A DNA stretch of 64,000 bases from an uncultured Lachnospiraceae bacterium. GTDB taxonomy: Bacteria; Bacillota; Clostridia; Lachnospirales; Lachnospiraceae. The notes below the pieces were generated by a model that ran no database searches, was not told the origin of the DNA, and saw only the letters and a program-made list of their open reading frames with translations. Numbering within the stretch: position 1 is the first letter of the stretch; every line of letters begins with the position of its first letter. A program made the position numbers and the translations under genes. Below are positions 22,926-31,580 of this stretch, one piece after another. Location of the stretch: contig CAJTNC010000004.1 in NCBI GenBank assembly GCA_910577955.1, positions 1 to 64,000 on the forward strand. Direction: 5' to 3'.

Positions 22926-23813
22926 ATGAAGAAACGATCTGGCCGTAACGGGTTTATTTTTCTGTGTGCGGCGCCTGCAGTGATTTTGTTCACTGTTTTT
23001 ATGGTGATTCCTACGATCAATGTATTCAGAATGTCGCTGTTTAAACGAAGCGCCTATTCTCCTACGGAAGATTTTGTGGGATTTGAAAATTTTACCCGTC
23101 TGCTGAAAGATGCAAACTTTATACGTTCGATGCAGAATACGATATTGTTGATCGTGGTTGTGACGATCATCACATTTGGTTTTGCGCTGGTATTCGCGGC
23201 GATCCTGACAAGGGAAGAGATCAAAGGACAGAATTTTTTCCGCGTTATTTTTTACATACCGAATATTCTGTCGGTGGTGGTCATCTCCGCTATCTTCAGT
23301 GCGATCTATGATACGAACAACGGTACGTTGAACAGTCTGCTGTCGCTGTTTTCAAAGGAGAGAGTATCGATCCTCTGGAAAGGGGAAAACATGGTTATGA
23401 CCAGCCTGATCATTGCCATGATCTGGCAGGCCATCGGTTATTATATGGTCATGTATATGGCGTCTATGGCCAGCATACCGGTAAGTCTGTATGAGAGCAC
23501 CAGCTTGGACGGCGCAGGAAGGATCACACAGTTTTTCCAGATCACACTGCCGCTCATTTGGACGAACATCCGTACAACGCTGACATTTTTTATCATCAGT
23601 ACGATCAACATGGCGTTCCTGTTTGTAAAGGCTATGACCTCGGGCGGCCCCAACGGCGCATCGGAGGTGGCGCTTTCCTACATGTATAAGCAGGCGTACA
23701 CCAACTCTTCCTACGGTTACGGCATGGCGATCGGCGCGTTGGTGTTTGTGTTCTCCTTTGCTCTGTCGGCGTTAGTCAATGCGGTCACAAAGCGGGAACC
23801 GCTGGAATTTTAA
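22926..23813 (+). CDS. Sugar ABC transporter permease (MalF-like)
   Basis: A 295-residue CUT1 inner-membrane subunit with six expected helices and the ATPase-contact loop YESTSLDGAGRITQFFQITLPL (read as EAA-type motif, G at the centre). An upstream in-frame GTG (22914) sits too close to GGGGG to be used, and the ATG at 22926 is 11 nt from it. It pairs with the MalG-like permease downstream. No ATPase is coded in this locus, so a shared MsmK-type ATPase elsewhere is required, as is common in Firmicutes. Confidence 0.93.
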   Translation: MKKRSGRNGFIFLCAAPAVILFTVFMVIPTINVFRMSLFKRSAYSPTEDFVGFENFTRLLKDANFIRSMQNTILLIVVVTIITFGFALVFAAILTREEIKGQNFFRVIFYIPNILSVVVISAIFSAIYDTNNGTLNSLLSLFSKERVSILWKGENMVMTSLIIAMIWQAIGYYMVMYMASMASIPVSLYESTSLDGAGRITQFFQITLPLIWTNIRTTLTFFIISTINMAFLFVKAMTSGGPNGASEVALSYMYKQAYTNSSYGYGMAIGALVFVFSFALSALVNAVTKREPLEF

Positions 23814-23825
23814 GGAGGGCAGGCA

Positions 23826-24713
23826 ATGGAAAAGACGAAAACATCATCAGCCGACAGGCTGTACAAGATATTTATCTATGTGGCGCTTTTGACGTTGGCC
23901 ATCACGATCATTGTTCCGGTGGCTTGGGTGTTCATGGCGTCCATCAAGGAAAACAGCGAGTTTTACGGCAATCCGTGGGCAATGCCCGCAGGGTTTTATA
24001 TCCAGAACTTTGCCGACGCGTGGGGAAAAGCGCGCATGGGCGAGTATATGTTGAACTCTGTTGTTGTTACGGCGCTTGCCCTGCTGATTTTGCTTGTGGT
24101 GGCGCTCCCGGCGGCTTATGTGCTGTCCCGATTCAACTTTAAAGGCAAAAAGTTTTTGAATGTAGCATTTATGGCCGGACTGTTTATCAACGTGAACTAT
24201 ATCGTTGTACCGATCTTTTTGATGTTGGTGGACGGCGACAAATTTTTGAAAACAACCGTAGGAAACGGCTTTTTCTTAAATAATATTTTTGTGCTGGCAT
24301 TGGTATATGCTTCCACGGCGCTGCCTTTCACGATCTATCTGCTGTCGGGCTACTTTTCTACGCTGGCTCACGACTATGAGGAGGCGGCTTATATCGATGG
24401 AGCAGGCTACGGCACGACCATGTTAAAGATCATTTTCCCGATGGCGCAGCCTTCGATTATTACGGTCATCCTGTTTAATTTCCTCTCCTTCTGGAATGAG
24501 TATATTATCGCGATGACACTGCTGTCAGATCCGAAAGGAAGCAAGACGCTGCCGGTAGGTCTGATGCAGCTTACGCAGGCCCAGCAGTCGGCTGCCCAGT
24601 ATGGCCAGCTCTATGCAGGTCTGGTATTGGTAATGCTGCCGACGTTGATCCTCTATATCTGTGTGCAGAAGAAGCTGACGCAGGGCATGACCCTCGGCGG
24701 TCTGAAAGGGTAA
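23826..24713 (+). CDS. Sugar ABC transporter permease (MalG-like)
   Basis: A 295-residue second CUT1 permease. VAWVFMASIKENSEFYGNP near the N-terminus and the conserved loop YEEAAYIDGAGYGTTMLKII are typical. It starts 12 bp after the MalF-like gene with GGAGGGCAGG upstream. Together the two form the translocation pore for the oligosaccharide delivered by the binding protein. Confidence 0.93.
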   Translation: MEKTKTSSADRLYKIFIYVALLTLAITIIVPVAWVFMASIKENSEFYGNPWAMPAGFYIQNFADAWGKARMGEYMLNSVVVTALALLILLVVALPAAYVLSRFNFKGKKFLNVAFMAGLFINVNYIVVPIFLMLVDGDKFLKTTVGNGFFLNNIFVLALVYASTALPFTIYLLSGYFSTLAHDYEEAAYIDGAGYGTTMLKIIFPMAQPSIITVILFNFLSFWNEYIIAMTLLSDPKGSKTLPVGLMQLTQAQQSAAQYGQLYAGLVLVMLPTLILYICVQKKLTQGMTLGGLKG

Positions 24714-24722
24714 GGTGAGACC

Positions 24723-24920
24723 ATGAATTTTTGGAAAGAACATGTGGGTTTAAGGATTTCGATCATCGGCGCGTTTTTTGTAATAGGCCTTATCCTCGTG
24801 ACGGCAGGCTGGAAAATGACCGGAAAACTGTCCGGACTTTTGATCATGCTGGTAGGTTTGGTGTTGCTTTTGGCGGCGTTGATGATATATAATAAACCTT
24901 TTGGAGACCCGAAAAAATAA
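24723..24920 (+). CDS. Small two-helix membrane protein of the sugar operon
   Basis: A 65-residue protein with two hydrophobic helices (about 10-28, ISIIGAFFVIGLILVTAGW; and 36-55, LLIMLVGLVLLLAALMIY) and a short charged tail. It is co-transcribed between the permeases and the phosphorylase. Similar short membrane proteins occur in clostridial sugar-ABC operons (possibly DUF6903). It could modulate or stabilise the importer. Function is unproven. Confidence 0.65.
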   Translation: MNFWKEHVGLRISIIGAFFVIGLILVTAGWKMTGKLSGLLIMLVGLVLLLAALMIYNKPFGDPKK

Positions 24921-24938
24921 GAACTGAGGAATTATAGA

Positions 24939-27110
24939 ATGACAGAAAATAAACGAAGCAGAGGACGGGTTACGATTCCCACTGATGTGGACGTAGTGCC
25001 GGAAACTCTGGAACTGCTTGAGCGTTTCGGGGCGGATGCGATCCGCGACTGCGATGGAACGGATTACCCCGAGGCGTTAAAAGCGGTAGATGCAAAAGTA
25101 TACTCTACTTATTACACGACCAGAAAAGATAATGACTGGGCAAAGGCAAACCCGGACGAGGTACAGCAGTGCTATATTATGACGGGGTTTCATATGGCAA
25201 AGGAGGAGCCTTTGAGGATTCCTTTGATGTCAGGGATCAGTCAGGAACTTTTAAAGGTCAATACCAGAGACGATATAAAACGCTGGTGGGAAGTTATAGA
25301 CCGGACGGCGGGCGACATAGTAGCGGTTGCGGATTGGGAGTACGAGGAGGAGAGCGGCTGTGTAGTTTTAAAAGAGCCTGTGGCATGGCACGAGTACACG
25401 GTCAGCTTTCTGGCCTATCTTATCTGGGATCCCGTGCATATGTACAACGCGGTGGTCAATGACTGGCAGGGAGTGGAGCATCAGATCACTTTTGATGTGC
25501 GCCAGCCGAAGACCCACGCGCATACGATCAAACGGCTGCGTAAGTTTGTGGAGGAGCACCCTTATGTGGATGTGATCCGCTATACCACATTTTTCCACCA
25601 GTTTACGTTAGTCTTTGATGAACTGAAACGGGAAAAATATGTGGACTGGTACGGATATTCCGCGTCGGTTTCCCCGTATATTCTGGAAAAATTTGAGCGG
25701 GAGGCAGGGTATCCTTTCCGGCCCGAGTACATTATCGATCAGGGTTATTACAATAACCAGTACAGGGAACCGAGCCGTGAGTACAAAGACTTTATGGCAT
25801 TCCAGCGGCGAGAAGTGGCTGCCCTTGTGAAAGAGATCGTAGAACTGACTCATGAACTGGGCAAGGAAGCCATGATGTTTTTGGGGGATCACTGGATCGG
25901 CACGGAACCCTTTATGGAGGAGTTTCAGAGTACGGGGCTGGATGCGGTGGTAGGTTCCGTGGGAAACGGTTCCACTCTGCGCCTGATCTCCGACATTCCC
26001 GGCGTGCGGTATACGGAAGGGCGTTTTCTGCCTTATTTCTTCCCGGATACCTTTCACGAAGGCGGCGATCCCGTGCGGGAGGCCAAAGAGAACTGGGTTA
26101 CGGCGAGAAGGGCTATTTTGCGCAAGCCTATCGATAGGATCGGCTACGGCGGTTATCTGAAACTTGCCTGTCAGTTCCCGGAGTTCATAGAATATGTGGA
26201 AAGTGTGTGCGAGGAATTCAGGGAGCTTTATGAGAGTATGAAAGGGACGGAAGCTTTCTGCCTGAAAAAAGTGGCGGTGTTAAACTGCTGGGGCAAGATG
26301 CGTTCATGGGGTTGCCATATGGTACATCATGCGCTCTACCAGAAGCAGAATTACAGCTATGCGGGAGTCATAGAAAGTCTTTCGGGCGCGCCCTTTGAGG
26401 TGGTATTTTTGTCCTTTGACGATATCATGGAAAATCCGGAGATCCTGAATGGGATCGACGTGATACTCAATATCGGGGACGGCGATACGGCACATACCGG
26501 AGGGGCGGTCTGGGAGAATCCTGTGATCTCTTCGGCGCTGCGGCGTTTCATCTATGAAGGCGGCGGCTTTATCGGTGTCGGCGAACCCTCCGGCCATCAG
26601 TATCAGGGACACTTTATGCAGCTTTCCGCAGCTCTCGGCGTGGAAAAAGAAACCGGATATACTTTGGGGTATGATAAATATAACTGGGAAGAGCACAGAG
26701 AGCATTTTATTCTGAAAGACTGTCAGAGAGACGTTGACTTCGGCGAAGGGAAAAAGAGCATTTATGCGCTGGAAGGAACACAGATTCTGGTGCAGCGCGA
26801 CAAAGAAGTGCAGATGGCGGTAAACAGCTACGGTAAGGGCCGGACGGTCTATATCTCCGGGCTGCCTTACAGCTTTGAGAACAGTCGGATCCTCTACCGC
26901 GCCGTGCTGTGGAGCAGTCACAGTGAGGACAAGCTGCAGCAGTGGTTTTCCGATAATTATAATGTGGATGTGCACGCCTATGTGAAAAACGGAAAGTTCT
27001 GTGTGGTAAATAACACATACGAGCCTCAGAACACTGTGGTGTATAAAGGGGACGGGGAGAGTTTTCCGCTGGCGTTACAGGCTAACGAGATCAGATGGTT
27101 TGCCATATAA
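24939..27110 (+). CDS. GH112 beta-1,3-galactosyl-N-acetylhexosamine (or galactosyl-rhamnose) phosphorylase
   Basis: A 723-residue glycoside hydrolase family 112 enzyme. The N-terminal half is the catalytic barrel (CYIMTGFHMAKEEP, RQPKTHAHTIKRL, FLGDHWIGTEPF). The aspartate in GDHW (about residue 317) lies close to the position of the catalytic acid of characterised family members. The C-terminal part holds the glutamine-amidotransferase-like and beta domains (NIGDGDTAHTGGAVW). It cleaves a beta-galactosyl disaccharide with phosphate, giving galactose 1-phosphate. Substrate may be lacto-N-biose, galacto-N-biose (mucin core) or galactosyl-1,4-rhamnose; the sequence alone does not let me choose. 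The kinase and epimerase genes lnpB-D of bifidobacteria are absent here. Confidence 0.9.
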   Translation: MTENKRSRGRVTIPTDVDVVPETLELLERFGADAIRDCDGTDYPEALKAVDAKVYSTYYTTRKDNDWAKANPDEVQQCYIMTGFHMAKEEPLRIPLMSGISQELLKVNTRDDIKRWWEVIDRTAGDIVAVADWEYEEESGCVVLKEPVAWHEYTVSFLAYLIWDPVHMYNAVVNDWQGVEHQITFDVRQPKTHAHTIKRLRKFVEEHPYVDVIRYTTFFHQFTLVFDELKREKYVDWYGYSASVSPYILEKFEREAGYPFRPEYIIDQGYYNNQYREPSREYKDFMAFQRREVAALVKEIVELTHELGKEAMMFLGDHWIGTEPFMEEFQSTGLDAVVGSVGNGSTLRLISDIPGVRYTEGRFLPYFFPDTFHEGGDPVREAKENWVTARRAILRKPIDRIGYGGYLKLACQFPEFIEYVESVCEEFRELYESMKGTEAFCLKKVAVLNCWGKMRSWGCHMVHHALYQKQNYSYAGVIESLSGAPFEVVFLSFDDIMENPEILNGIDVILNIGDGDTAHTGGAVWENPVISSALRRFIYEGGGFIGVGEPSGHQYQGHFMQLSAALGVEKETGYTLGYDKYNWEEHREHFILKDCQRDVDFGEGKKSIYALEGTQILVQRDKEVQMAVNSYGKGRTVYISGLPYSFENSRILYRAVLWSSHSEDKLQQWFSDNYNVDVHAYVKNGKFCVVNNTYEPQNTVVYKGDGESFPLALQANEIRWFAI

Positions 27111-27137
27111 GGGCTGTCTGATTCATGAATGATATTT

Positions 27138-27485
27138 CAGGTGATTGCGAAACTTCGCTTTCTTGCGTATTACCTGTGCAGAACATACGATCCACACGCA
27201 GGCACGCTCTCGCTGCGGTTCGACCGTAGCGGACACATAAGGAGCCAAAGTACGGCTCCTAAGTGCCGACGGTCTCACAGCACCTGCGTATGGATGCGTA
27301 AATTTTGCACAGGTAATACGTCAGAATCAAGAAGTTTCGCAATTGACTGTGTAATTTTATAGGTGTTTTCGAGCTTACTGCCGCTACGGTCAAGCCGCAG
27401 CGAAAGCGTGTCTGCTTTGGATTGAAAATTTTATACAAGCAATACGAAAGAAGGCAGAGTTTCGCAATTACCTATGTATAATTTT
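27138..27485. repeat. Nested inverted-repeat element between GH112 and GH2 genes
   Basis: This intergenic stretch is built from repeated modules. Module A (27143-27183; GATTGCGAAACTTC ... CGTATTACCTGTGCA) recurs inverted at about 27304-27345, and again inverted and diverged at about 27434-27470. Module B (27203-27236; CTCGCTGCGG ... GACCGTAGCGG) recurs inverted at 27378-27413. A small hairpin (GGAGCC / GGCTCC, 27241-27259) sits in the middle. The outer A copies act like terminal inverted repeats of an element of about 330-350 bp ending just before the GH2 ribosome-binding site. No credible protein is coded. It resembles a MITE-like or structured-RNA element. The same block also fills the 390-bp gap between the two genes. 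Confidence 0.7.
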
Positions 27486-27502
27486 ATAAGATGAGGATTG
27501 GT

Positions 27503-30500
27503 ATGGAAAAATATTTATCCGGAGAATTTACATACGAAATGGTGAGGGATCCGGCCTGCTTTGCGCTAAACAGAGAGAAGGCCCACGCGGATCATCTTCC
27601 CTGCAGGAATCTTGAGGAAGCGCTGGAGGAAAAGAGCAGTTTTCGGTTTTCTCTGAACGGGATATGGAAATTTCATTATGCGGGAAATTACAGGGAGACG
27701 ATCGCCGGGTTCGAGAGGCCGGAATATAGCTGTGAGGGCTGGAAAGATATCCGGGTGCCTGCCCATATCCAGTTAGAGGGATATGGCGCGCCGCAGTACG
27801 TGAATACGCAGTATCCGTGGGACGGCAGAGAAGAACTTTCCCCGGGGCAAGCGCCGGAGCGCTTTAATCCGGTGGCCAGTTATGTGACTTATTTTGAGGT
27901 GCCGGAACATTTTGACAGAGAGCGGCTTTATATTTCCTTTCAGGGGGCGGAAAGCGGATTGGCACTCTGGCTGAACGGGCAGTTTGTCGGATATGCGGAG
28001 GACAGCTTTACGCCCTCGGAATTTTTTTTGAGTCCCTATCTAAGGGAGGGGAAAAATAAGCTGGCGGTGCAGGTTTTCCGGTGGACTTCCGGAAGCTGGT
28101 GCGAGGATCAGGATTTCTTTCGGTTTTCCGGGATTTTTCGGGAGGTCTATCTCTATACTACGCCGCAGACCCATGTCAGGGATATGAAAGTGGAGACAGA
28201 GCTTGAGGATGGGTATGCGGAGGGCTGTTTGAATTTGACGCTTGAGGTTGCAGCGGAAAAAAAGAACCGGGCGGCCGGTTTTGTCAGCCTGTCTCTCTAT
28301 GCGCCGAGGAAGGGGCTTGGGAGAGAACGGATTTCGGAGGAGTTGTGTCTGCTTGTTAAAAAGGAAGAGCTGGCGGCGGGAGCTAACCGGTTTGGACTGC
28401 AGGTGAGGGAGCCGAAGCTTTGGAGCGCGGAGGAACCGAACCTGTATCAGCTTTTGATCCAGATATTCGATGAAAATATGATGCTGCAGGAAGTGATTTT
28501 GCAGGATGTCGGATTTCGGAGCTTTGAACTGCGGGACAGCATCATGTATCTGAACGGAAAGCGGATCGTTTTTCACGGCGTCAATCGGCATGAGTTTTGC
28601 AGCGGGAGCGGACGGGTGGTCTCCAACGAGGATACGCTGACGGATATACTGACGATGAAGCGCAACAATATCAATGCGGTCCGCACAAGCCACTATCCCA
28701 ATAGTTCCGCTGTCTATAAACTGTGCGACAGATACGGTCTGTATATGATCGCGGAAAATAATATGGAATCCCACGGGAGTTGGGATGCGGTGGAAAAGAA
28801 AGCGGCGGGACCCGAAAATATTGTGCCCGGAGACAAAGACGAGTGGTTGGGCGCCATGCTGGACCGGGTGGATTCCTGCTATGAGCGGGATAAGAACCAT
28901 CCGGCTATCCTGATCTGGTCCTGCGGAAACGAGTCCTTCGGGGGAAGTGTGATCTATGAGATGGCGCAGAGATTCAGGACGTTGGATCAAAGCAGGCTTG
29001 TCCATTATGAGGGGATATTTCACGATAGAAGATATCCTGAGACTTCCGATATGGAAAGCCAGATGTATTCTTCGGTGGCGGATATCAAGGAATTTTTAAA
29101 AGAGCACAGAGATAAACCGTTTATCTGCTGTGAGTACAGCCACGCCATGGGAAATTCCTGCGGCGGCATGGAACTGTACACCGATTTGGAGGAGGAGGAA
29201 CCTCTGTATCAGGGCGGTTTTCTCTGGGATTATATCGATCAGTCTTTGACAAAAAAGGATCGGTACGGCAGGGAATTTCAGGCCTACGGCGGGGACTTTG
29301 ACGACAGGCCTACGGATTTTTCCTTCAGCGGCAACGGCATCGTCTACGGCGGCGATAGAAAGCCCTCCCCCAAAATGCAGTATGTCAAATACAATTACCA
29401 AAATATCCGCATTTCGGTGGATGAAAAAGCCGGCTCCTTTACGGTGCGAAACAGGAACCTTTTTGTAAATACGGACAGGTTCGACTGTGTCATCGAGCTC
29501 TTTCGCAATGGAGAAGCGGAGGGGGAAGAGAAGAGGATCGTCAGCGTTGCACCTTTAGAGACAGGGAGTTTTTCTCTGCCGGAGGCTTTTTGCAGAAAAA
29601 ATATCGATAATAATAAGAGATCCGGCGTTTACAGTATTGTCGTTTCTTTCAGGCTGAGGGAGAATACCTCTTGGGCGACGGCGGGGCATGAGACGGCTTT
29701 TGGCGAGAGGAGTTTTCTTGTGGAAGAGGAGGCCTTGAGCAGATCCGGCATTCCGGTTTACGGAGCGGGTCTTAGGATCTGCGAGGAAAAGCCTTTCAGA
29801 GTAGTGCGCGGTTTCAACAATATCGGCGTTCGCGGAGAGGGGTTTTCGGTGCTGTTTTCCACGCTGTACGGGGGACTGGTCTCCTACCGTTATGCGGGCA
29901 GGGAACTGCTTGCACAGATGCCGCTGCCGAACTTCTGGCGGGCATTGACAGAAAATGACAAGGGGAACCTCATGGCCTGCCGGTATGCCCAGTGGAAGAT
30001 CGCAAGTCTGTACTTGACTGCCAAAGAGGAGAGCACAGATGGGCAGCATCATTACTATAACAGCTCTCTGCCTGCGGTGAAGGAAGAAGAGGGCGCCGTG
30101 ACGGTGACTTACACCTACCACATGCCGACCACGCCTAAGAGCGATTGTGAGCTGGCCTATACAGTTTACGGAGACGGCACGGTGGGAGTTTTGCTCTCCT
30201 ATGATCCGTTGCCGGAACTGGGAGATATGCCGGAGTTTGGCGTGCTGTTTAAATTGTCTGCGGATTACGACAACGTGACATGGTTCGGTCAGGGGCCGGA
30301 GGAGACCTACGCCGACAAACAGCGGGGCTCAAAGCTTGGAATCTATAAAAACAAGGTGGAGGACAACTTGGCGAAATATCTTGTGCCGCAGGAGTGCGGC
30401 AATAAGATGGGAGTCTACTGCGCTTCGGTGACGGACGAAAAAGGCAGGGGACTTTTGTTTGCAGGGGACAGGATGAATTTTTCGGCGCTGCCCTTTACGC

Positions 30501-30685
30501 CTCATGAGATGGAGAATGCGGCTCATCCCCATGAACTGCCAAAGAGGCACTATACGGTGGTGCGTGCGGCGGCAGGACAGATGGGCGTGGGCGGAGACGA
30601 CAGTTGGGGCGCATGGCCGAAGGCGGATACGCTGCTTGATGTGAGCGAAAGAATGGAATTCGGGTTCTTTTTTAAGGGGATCTGA
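27503..30685 (+). CDS. GH2 beta-galactosidase (LacZ-type)
   Basis: A 1060-residue family 2 glycosidase with the full LacZ layout: jelly-roll domain (about 40-225), Ig-like domain, TIM barrel, second Ig-like domain and the C-terminal beta-sandwich. The acid/base glutamate is in IWSCGNESFGG (about residue 477) and the nucleophile in PFICCEYSHAMGN (about 544). RTSHYPNS and GFLWDYIDQ are conserved. The start at 27503 has GAGG 6 nt upstream. No signal peptide, so it acts in the cytoplasm on imported galactosides, complementing the GH112 phosphorylase. Confidence 0.94.
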   Translation: MEKYLSGEFTYEMVRDPACFALNREKAHADHLPCRNLEEALEEKSSFRFSLNGIWKFHYAGNYRETIAGFERPEYSCEGWKDIRVPAHIQLEGYGAPQYVNTQYPWDGREELSPGQAPERFNPVASYVTYFEVPEHFDRERLYISFQGAESGLALWLNGQFVGYAEDSFTPSEFFLSPYLREGKNKLAVQVFRWTSGSWCEDQDFFRFSGIFREVYLYTTPQTHVRDMKVETELEDGYAEGCLNLTLEVAAEKKNRAAGFVSLSLYAPRKGLGRERISEELCLLVKKEELAAGANRFGLQVREPKLWSAEEPNLYQLLIQIFDENMMLQEVILQDVGFRSFELRDSIMYLNGKRIVFHGVNRHEFCSGSGRVVSNEDTLTDILTMKRNNINAVRTSHYPNSSAVYKLCDRYGLYMIAENNMESHGSWDAVEKKAAGPENIVPGDKDEWLGAMLDRVDSCYERDKNHPAILIWSCGNESFGGSVIYEMAQRFRTLDQSRLVHYEGIFHDRRYPETSDMESQMYSSVADIKEFLKEHRDKPFICCEYSHAMGNSCGGMELYTDLEEEEPLYQGGFLWDYIDQSLTKKDRYGREFQAYGGDFDDRPTDFSFSGNGIVYGGDRKPSPKMQYVKYNYQNIRISVDEKAGSFTVRNRNLFVNTDRFDCVIELFRNGEAEGEEKRIVSVAPLETGSFSLPEAFCRKNIDNNKRSGVYSIVVSFRLRENTSWATAGHETAFGERSFLVEEEALSRSGIPVYGAGLRICEEKPFRVVRGFNNIGVRGEGFSVLFSTLYGGLVSYRYAGRELLAQMPLPNFWRALTENDKGNLMACRYAQWKIASLYLTAKEESTDGQHHYYNSSLPAVKEEEGAVTVTYTYHMPTTPKSDCELAYTVYGDGTVGVLLSYDPLPELGDMPEFGVLFKLSADYDNVTWFGQGPEETYADKQRGSKLGIYKNKVEDNLAKYLVPQECGNKMGVYCASVTDEKGRGLLFAGDRMNFSALPFTPHEMENAAHPHELPKRHYTVVRAAAGQMGVGGDDSWGAWPKADTLLDVSERMEFGFFFKGI

Positions 30686-30748
30686 GGGGGGTGTGAAACA
30701 TTCCGACATATGAATTGAACGTACAAAACGGAAGAGGTAGGGGAATTT

Positions 30749-31411
30749 ATGGAAGTGCAGAATCTGCTGATTTTTTGTATGGAACTGGCAGGCACCATTG
30801 CTTTTGCGGCTTCGGGGGCGATGGTTGGAATTCACTGCGGTATGGATATATTCGGAGTATGCGTGTTAGGGGTAGTGACCGCTGTGGGCGGCGGAATGAC
30901 CAGAGATATTATGATAGGAAATGTGCCCGGAGCTTTGACTGAGCCGGTTTATGTAATGGCGGCGGTGGTCACGGCGCTTCTGGTATTCGCCATTTTATAC
31001 TACCGGAAAAATGCTCTGCAGGGCAGATTCGGCTTGGTGTACAACGGCATCATGCTTGTGATGGATTCTGTGGGGCTTGGTATATTCACTGTCATGGGTG
31101 TGATGACCGGAATCAACGAAGGGTATATGGAAAATACATTCCTTTTGACGGTGCTCGGCACGCTGACCGGTGTGGGCGGCGGTCTTTTGCGGGATATGAT
31201 GGCCGGACAACCTCCGTACATTTTTGTCAAACACGTTTATGCGTGCGCGTCTGTGGTTGGCGCGGTGAGCTGTGTGTGGATCTATCGTATATTCGGACAG
31301 CTCCCGGCGATGATCACAGCTTCCCTGCTGATCATCGTCATCCGGTTTCTGGCGGCTCATTACCGCTGGAATCTTCCGCGTATCCGGATGGGAAACGAAA
31401 GGTCTGAATAA
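30749..31411 (+). CDS. TRIC-family (UPF0126) cation channel protein
   Basis: A 220-residue membrane protein made of two related three-helix halves plus a seventh helix. Each half has a glycine-rich GGGMTRDIM / GGGLLRDMM motif at the corresponding position, the signature of bacterial TRIC-type (UPF0126, YicG-like) channels. Characterised homologues form trimeric potassium-permeable channels. GGTAGGGGAA precedes the start. It is probably a separate unit from the galactosidase and ends in its own terminator. Confidence 0.88.
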   Translation: MEVQNLLIFCMELAGTIAFAASGAMVGIHCGMDIFGVCVLGVVTAVGGGMTRDIMIGNVPGALTEPVYVMAAVVTALLVFAILYYRKNALQGRFGLVYNGIMLVMDSVGLGIFTVMGVMTGINEGYMENTFLLTVLGTLTGVGGGLLRDMMAGQPPYIFVKHVYACASVVGAVSCVWIYRIFGQLPAMITASLLIIVIRFLAAHYRWNLPRIRMGNERSE

Positions 31412-31467
31412 TACTTTTTCTTGCATATCTGCGGTATTCATGGTACGATAAAAAACGCGAAGAAAAA

Positions 31468-31503
31468 CAAAACGCAAAGTTTGACACCATGCGTTTGTTT
31501 TTT
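31468..31503 (+). terminator. Rho-independent terminator
   Basis: CAAAACGCA and TGCGTTTG form a stem around a 13-nt loop, followed by TTTTTT. It closes the TRIC gene. Confidence 0.7.
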
Positions 31504-31580
31504 GTGATTGCGTCACAGACGATACCTCAAAATACTCAGCATCAGAAATTTAAAAAATTCAGAAAGGCGTGGACATTGAC

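Noticed and set aside
27129..27362. 77-codon open frame within the intergenic repeat element
   Set aside because: It spans inverted-repeat modules, has no good ribosome-binding site and shows no protein-like pattern.
28040..29023. 327-codon minus-strand frame opposite the GH2 galactosidase
   Set aside because: Long but fully antisense to conserved catalytic sequence, with no ribosome-binding site and no family resemblance.
31504..31568. Consensus promoter for hom
   Set aside because: The best match (TTGCGT with a 19-bp spacer) is too weak to list as a feature.
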